From assembly GCA_963799105.1 (NCBI GenBank), contig CAWCVR010000011.1:248001-312000 (forward strand): DNA of 64,000 nucleotides, given 5' to 3'. The position numbers and the translations under genes were made by a program. The stretch is from CAWCVR01 sp963799105 (lineage in GTDB: Bacteria; Acidobacteriota; Terriglobia; Bryobacterales; Bryobacteraceae). Under the pieces are notes generated by a model. The model was not told the DNA's origin, made no database searches, and worked only from the letters and a program-made list of their open reading frames with translations. Positions 60,664-64,000 of this stretch are shown here, in pieces (within the stretch, counting starts at the first letter, position 1; each line of letters starts with the position of its first letter).

Positions 60664-62316
60664 ATGAGAATCGGCGTCTGGCTGTTGGGCTTGTCGATGC
60701 TGGGAGCCCAGGAACTTCCCGTCACCCCGGGCGCGCCCATGGCATCGCCTCAGCGGGAAGTGAAGCCCGAGGACCAGTGCACTGTCGAGGGGATCGTTCT
60801 GAGTGTCAGGACCAGGGCGGCCGTGGCGAAAGCGCAGGTCAGGCTGATGCCGTTGGGCGGGGTGGCCGCGGCCTCCACTGCCACCACCACGGACGCCGCC
60901 GGGCGGTTCAAGCTGAACGGGGTTCCCCCCGGCGAGTACCGGGCGCTGGCGTCGCGGAGCGGCTTTGTGCGCCAGATTTTCGGCTCCGGAAACGCGCCTC
61001 CCGATTTGACACTCGCTACGGGACAGACGCTGACGGGCCTGGTGCTGGAGTTGTCTCCGGCCGCCGTCATCGCCGGGCGCGTGGTGGACGAGGATGGCGA
61101 GCCGCTGGCGAACGTGCAGCTTCAGCCGTTCCGCTCCGTCAATTCCCAGGGATCGCGGCAGCTCGTCCCATCCGGGCGATCCGCCTCGACCGACGATCAG
61201 GGCGCCTACCGGCTGTTTGACCTCGACTCCGGGCGATACTACGTCAGCGCGGCATACTCCGCGAGGACCGGTTGGATCGGCGGCGCCGGTCCGGCCGGCG
61301 CCGCCGACGAAGCCGTTGCGCTGGCATTCTATCCCGGAGTTGTGGACCCGGGCCAGGCGGCGCCGATCCAACTCCACGCCGGCGAGGAACGCCGCGGCGT
61401 GGATTTCCGGCTCGCACCCGCGCACGGCATTCGAGTTCGCGGCCGCCTTGCGCCGGCTCTCGAACGGCCCCAGGAAGTCGTGCTGTCGCTGGCGCCGCTC
61501 GGCGGCGGGGTCGCGGCCATGCTCGCCTCCGGTCCTCGTCCGCCCGCGCACATCGACTCCACCGGCGCCTTCGAGTTTCGCGGTGTGACGCCTGGTTCTT
61601 ACATACTCTCGGCGGTGTTGAACCGGGATGGGAACCCGCTTCGGGGGCGCATTTTGGTGGATGCCGCCTCGGACAATATCGACGGTATCGAGTTGGCGCT
61701 TAGGCCGGCAGTGGAAGTGAAAGGGCGCGTGCGATTCGACGGCGATTCCCATCCGAACCTGGACCTGGCGAAGCTGACGGTCAATCTGACGTCCGTGCAG
61801 GCGCCGGTGGGATTAGTTGCGTCGCCGGACGCCGAAGGCGCCTTCGCGCTCAGCCGCGTGGCCGAAGGCGACTATCGGGTGAAGATCGTTCCTCCGGGCG
61901 AAGATGCTTACGTCAAGACAGTGAACTACGGTGGCGTCGATGCGGCCGGGAAGCCGCTGAGCGTAGGAGACGCGCCGGGGACACTGGAAGTGATTCTGTC
62001 CGCGGCGGGCGGGCGGGTCGACGGCGTGGTCACGGACGGCGACAAACCCATCGCCGGAGCGCTGGTGATTGCGGTTCCCGAATCGGGCCGGGAAGATTTG
62101 ACCAAGGCTGCGCGTACCGGGCAGAACGGGCGCTACAGCGTCCGCGGGCTTGCGCCCGGCGACTACACCGTCTACGCCTTCGACGACGTGCCGGAGGTAT
62201 CCAACGCGGACTCGGACGGCGTGAAGGCGTACCGGGACAAGGGCAAGAAGATTACGGTGGAGGAAAAAAGCCAGGCCACCGCCGACCTAGCTCTCATTCA
62301 CACGCAGGACGAGTGA
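60664..62316 (+). CDS. Exported protein made of carboxypeptidase-regulatory-like repeats
   Basis: This secreted protein of 550 residues (signal peptide MRIGVWLLGLSMLGAQ) has five to six carboxypeptidase-D regulatory-like (transthyretin/Ig) domains, each showing a GxxYxLxxLxPGxY-type end (GRFKLNGVPPGEYRALA, GAYRLFDLDSGRYYVSA, GAFEFRGVTPGSYILSA, GAFALSRVAEGDYRVKI, GRYSVRGLAPGDYTVYA). Such proteins are frequent in acidobacteria; a scaffold or adhesin role is likely but unproven. GGAGGA lies 9 nt before ATG 60664. The segment around 60874-61104 is the donor for the chimeric ORF at 59021, and a minisatellite starts at its stop codon. Confidence 0.9.
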   Translation: MRIGVWLLGLSMLGAQELPVTPGAPMASPQREVKPEDQCTVEGIVLSVRTRAAVAKAQVRLMPLGGVAAASTATTTDAAGRFKLNGVPPGEYRALASRSGFVRQIFGSGNAPPDLTLATGQTLTGLVLELSPAAVIAGRVVDEDGEPLANVQLQPFRSVNSQGSRQLVPSGRSASTDDQGAYRLFDLDSGRYYVSAAYSARTGWIGGAGPAGAADEAVALAFYPGVVDPGQAAPIQLHAGEERRGVDFRLAPAHGIRVRGRLAPALERPQEVVLSLAPLGGGVAAMLASGPRPPAHIDSTGAFEFRGVTPGSYILSAVLNRDGNPLRGRILVDAASDNIDGIELALRPAVEVKGRVRFDGDSHPNLDLAKLTVNLTSVQAPVGLVASPDAEGAFALSRVAEGDYRVKIVPPGEDAYVKTVNYGGVDAAGKPLSVGDAPGTLEVILSAAGGRVDGVVTDGDKPIAGALVIAVPESGREDLTKAARTGQNGRYSVRGLAPGDYTVYAFDDVPEVSNADSDGVKAYRDKGKKITVEEKSQATADLALIHTQDE

Positions 62317-62324
62317 CCGGGGGG

Positions 62325-62577
62325 CGCGCGGGAAACCCCGGCCCGGTTGCCGGCCCGCCGGGCGGCGCGCGGGAAACCCCGGCCCGGTTGCCGTTCCGCC
62401 GGTGGGCGCACGGGAAACCCCGGCCCGGTTGCCGTTCCGCCGGGGGGCGCGCGGGAAACCCCGGCCCTGGTTGCCGTTCCGCCGGGGGGCGCGCGGGAAA
62501 CCCCGGCCCGGTTGCCGTTCCGCCGGTGGGCGCGCGGGAAATCCCGGCCCGGTTGCCGTTCCGCCGGTGGGCGCACG
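62325..62577. repeat. 41-bp minisatellite
   Basis: The unit, which contains GCGGGAAACCCCGGCCCGG and TTGCCGTTCCGCCGGTGGG, repeats six times (anchor GGAAACC at 62331, 62372, 62413, 62454, 62496 and 62537) with a partial last copy. One unit has an extra base (42 bp). The period is not a multiple of three and the array starts 9 bp after the stop codon. The rest of the gap to 62926 has the shared upstream region of member 2 (GCCGGAACC..GGTTCCGGC hairpin near 62790) and no gene. Confidence 0.93.
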
Positions 62578-62926
62578 CCAACAGGCCCCGGAATGCGTCT
62601 CTCAGGTTGCTCGTGAGAGAACGCGGACTTCGGCTCAGAAACGGCCAAAAGACATCTTGACAATTCGCCGCCGCCTCCAGTTCAATTACTGGAACAGGCA
62701 AACGAAGTTCGAAAAGCCTGGTCCATCCTGAGATTTCGAACCGAGGCGCTGCCGTTGACACCTCGGTTTGGAACATGGAACGCCGGAACCGGCGCCGCTG
62801 ACGCGCAGTGGCTGGTTCCGGCGTCTCCCGGGATCGTTGGCGGCCCCCGCCGCCTGTGACGCACCATAGCCAACACGGTGCTGATGGCTACGGGATCAAC
62901 CTGAGTTTCAGAAGGGCTTCGGAAAG

Positions 62927-63487
62927 ATGATTCTAGCAGCCACTCATCGAAGTGTCCCAGCCGTTCCGCGGAATCGTTCCTCGCTTCGGCGCGCCGTGCC
63001 GGTTCTCGCGGCATTGGTTGCCTTTCTTCTGCCGGCGCCGCCGGCGCGCGCGGACCAGACCGCCGACTGGCACGCCATGTTGTACAGCGGACCCGGCCTC
63101 TGCGTGCATGGCGAGTCGCAACTCGTCCGGCGCGACACCGCCGTGGCCGGCCTATGGGACGCCGGTCTGTATCCGACCGCTATTCTGGGCACATTCGCTA
63201 CCTGCACCGGGGCCCTGTCGACGTACACCTACCGGATGATGCCCGTAGGGTGGGCGGCGATGGATATGCAACTGTTGATATGGAACGGCAGTGCCTGGGC
63301 GGTGTGCCGGGACTACGGCTGGACCTATAACACTTTCCCGGTCGCTTCGACAGACCTCCAAGCTAGTGGACTGGGGCTACACCCGTGCGGCTCGGGCTAC
63401 TACGAGGTATTCGCCGGTTTTTACGCATGGGACGGAAGCGCGTGGCAGGGCGGCTGGATCTGGTCCGGCTATCTGTACTCGCAATAG
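62927..63487 (+). CDS. Secreted protein, new-looking family, member 2
   Basis: This 186-residue paralogue of the genes at 59836 and 63568 has a signal peptide (VPVLAALVAFLLPAPPARA), then LYSGPGLCVHGESQLV, MMPVGWAAMDMQLLIWNGSA, WTYNTFPVAS and the end YAWDGSAWQGGWIWSGYLYS. Four cysteines are at positions comparable with the others. Function unknown. GAAGGGC lies 10 nt before the ATG. Confidence 0.82.
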   Translation: MILAATHRSVPAVPRNRSSLRRAVPVLAALVAFLLPAPPARADQTADWHAMLYSGPGLCVHGESQLVRRDTAVAGLWDAGLYPTAILGTFATCTGALSTYTYRMMPVGWAAMDMQLLIWNGSAWAVCRDYGWTYNTFPVASTDLQASGLGLHPCGSGYYEVFAGFYAWDGSAWQGGWIWSGYLYSQ

Positions 63488-63567
63488 AGCCTCGCGGCAC
63501 GGCGGTCCGCGAACGGCAACCGCCGATCGACGTAAGTGAAAACTGAAAGAAATAAGGAATCGGAAAA

Positions 63568-64000
63568 ATGAATCAACTGGCTGATAATCGAAGTGGGCAA
63601 CCGGCTCCGCGGACGTGGTCCGCGGTTCGCCGCGCTGTGCCGGCTGTCGCGTTGTTGGTTGCAGTTCTTCTATCGGCGCCGCCGGCGCGCGCGACCGGGA
63701 GTTACGGCAGCACCTCTGCTAACGTAACGCTGTACAGCGGCTTGTCAGCGGGTCTGCCGGTCTGCATGGGTGCCATTGCCTCGCTTGCCGATATATTTCC
63801 ATATTTCTACCCGGTGACCGAAGAGGTTACAATGGCGGGTTGCTCCGAGCCGGGCAGAGTGATGCCCACCGGGTGGATGGCCATCTATCAGGTCCTGTAC
63901 TATTGGAACGGCGCTTCGTGGGTGGGGTGCCAATCCCAAGGCTGGAACTACAACACCGCCCCGTCCGCTACTCTCTATACCCCCAATCTGAAGTGGGGCT
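63568..64000 (+). CDS. Secreted protein, new-looking family, member 3 (3' truncated by window edge)
   Basis: 144 codons are visible. The signal peptide (VAVLLSAPPARA) is followed by LYSGLSAGLPVCMGAIASL, RVMPTGWMAIYQVLYYWNGA and SQGWNYNTAPSATLY, the same blocks and order as in members 1 and 2. AAGGAATCGGAAAA precedes ATG 63568. Only 80 bp separate it from member 2, so the copies lie in tandem and the array may continue beyond the window. Confidence 0.8.
   Translation, partial: MNQLADNRSGQPAPRTWSAVRRAVPAVALLVAVLLSAPPARATGSYGSTSANVTLYSGLSAGLPVCMGAIASLADIFPYFYPVTEEVTMAGCSEPGRVMPTGWMAIYQVLYYWNGASWVGCQSQGWNYNTAPSATLYTPNLKWG

Noticed and set aside
62325..62577. Regular array that might be a CRISPR
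   Set aside because: Units follow each other without spacers of different sequence; it is a tandem minisatellite.

Overview
The window reads as GC-rich chromosomal DNA of an acidobacterium close to Candidatus Solibacter (Bryobacterales). The evidence is the presence of protein families that are nearly private to that group: a duplicated TIGR03435-type protein (26.5 kb), a TIGR03437 'Soli_cterm' protein (37.0 kb), a TIGR03436 'VWFA-related acidobacterial' protein (39.4 kb), a very large TonB-dependent receptor with a carboxypeptidase-regulatory N-terminus (8.4 kb), MacB/ADOP-like orphan permeases (1.6-4.2 kb), paired DUF1080 proteins (12.1-13.7 kb) and a cohesin-tailed secretin (32.9 kb). No rRNA, tRNA, transposase, phage gene or CRISPR array was seen.

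Layout. 0-8 kb: end of a glycosyltransferase, a small membrane protein, two tandem ABC permeases riddled with single-base indels, and a huge DUF4450-like protein. 8-18 kb: TonB receptor with terminator, two DUF1080 proteins, a propeller sensor kinase with its LuxR-type regulator. 18-26 kb: a small membrane protein, YggS, a GT4 glycosyltransferase, a CocE-like hydrolase, a two-domain glycosyltransferase, a zinc dehydrogenase and a Gly/Tyr-rich secreted protein. 26-32.8 kb: TIGR03435 protein, a Tat-exported putative M14-like metallopeptidase with a 51-residue basic protein and a CheY-like regulator, a DUF4139 protein, SmpB. 32.9-36.7 kb: secretin-cohesin gene plus two pseudopilins, a type II secretion / type IV pilus-like operon. 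37-45.4 kb: TIGR03437 and VWFA proteins, galactokinase, HpnB and a Na+/solute symporter. 45.4-54.8 kb: a stretch rich in toxin-antitoxin genes (MazEF, RelE with an AbrB-type partner, several VapBC loci in different states of decay), interrupted by KirBac, DinB, an isolated nuoB and pgeF. 55-58.4 kb: zwf-opcA-pgl, the oxidative pentose phosphate entry operon. 58.6-64 kb: a rapidly evolving region with a chimeric ORF, a carboxypeptidase-regulatory repeat protein, a 41-bp minisatellite and three to four paralogues of an unrecognised secreted protein family.

Interspersed between the genes are several repeat families: a composite double-hairpin element of about 120 bp (five copies, one of which forms the C-terminus of HpnB), a family built on GAACCGCGAGCG and its complement, and a double hairpin on GGGGTCAGACCCC. 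Many genes, mostly monocistronic ones, carry a TANNNT-type -10 box only 6-8 nt before the start codon, which suggests frequent leaderless transcription.

Caution on sequence quality: the two permeases, the secretin gene, zwf and one vapBC locus are broken mostly by single-base insertions whose removal restores perfect family sequence, so at least part of this 'decay' may be assembly error.
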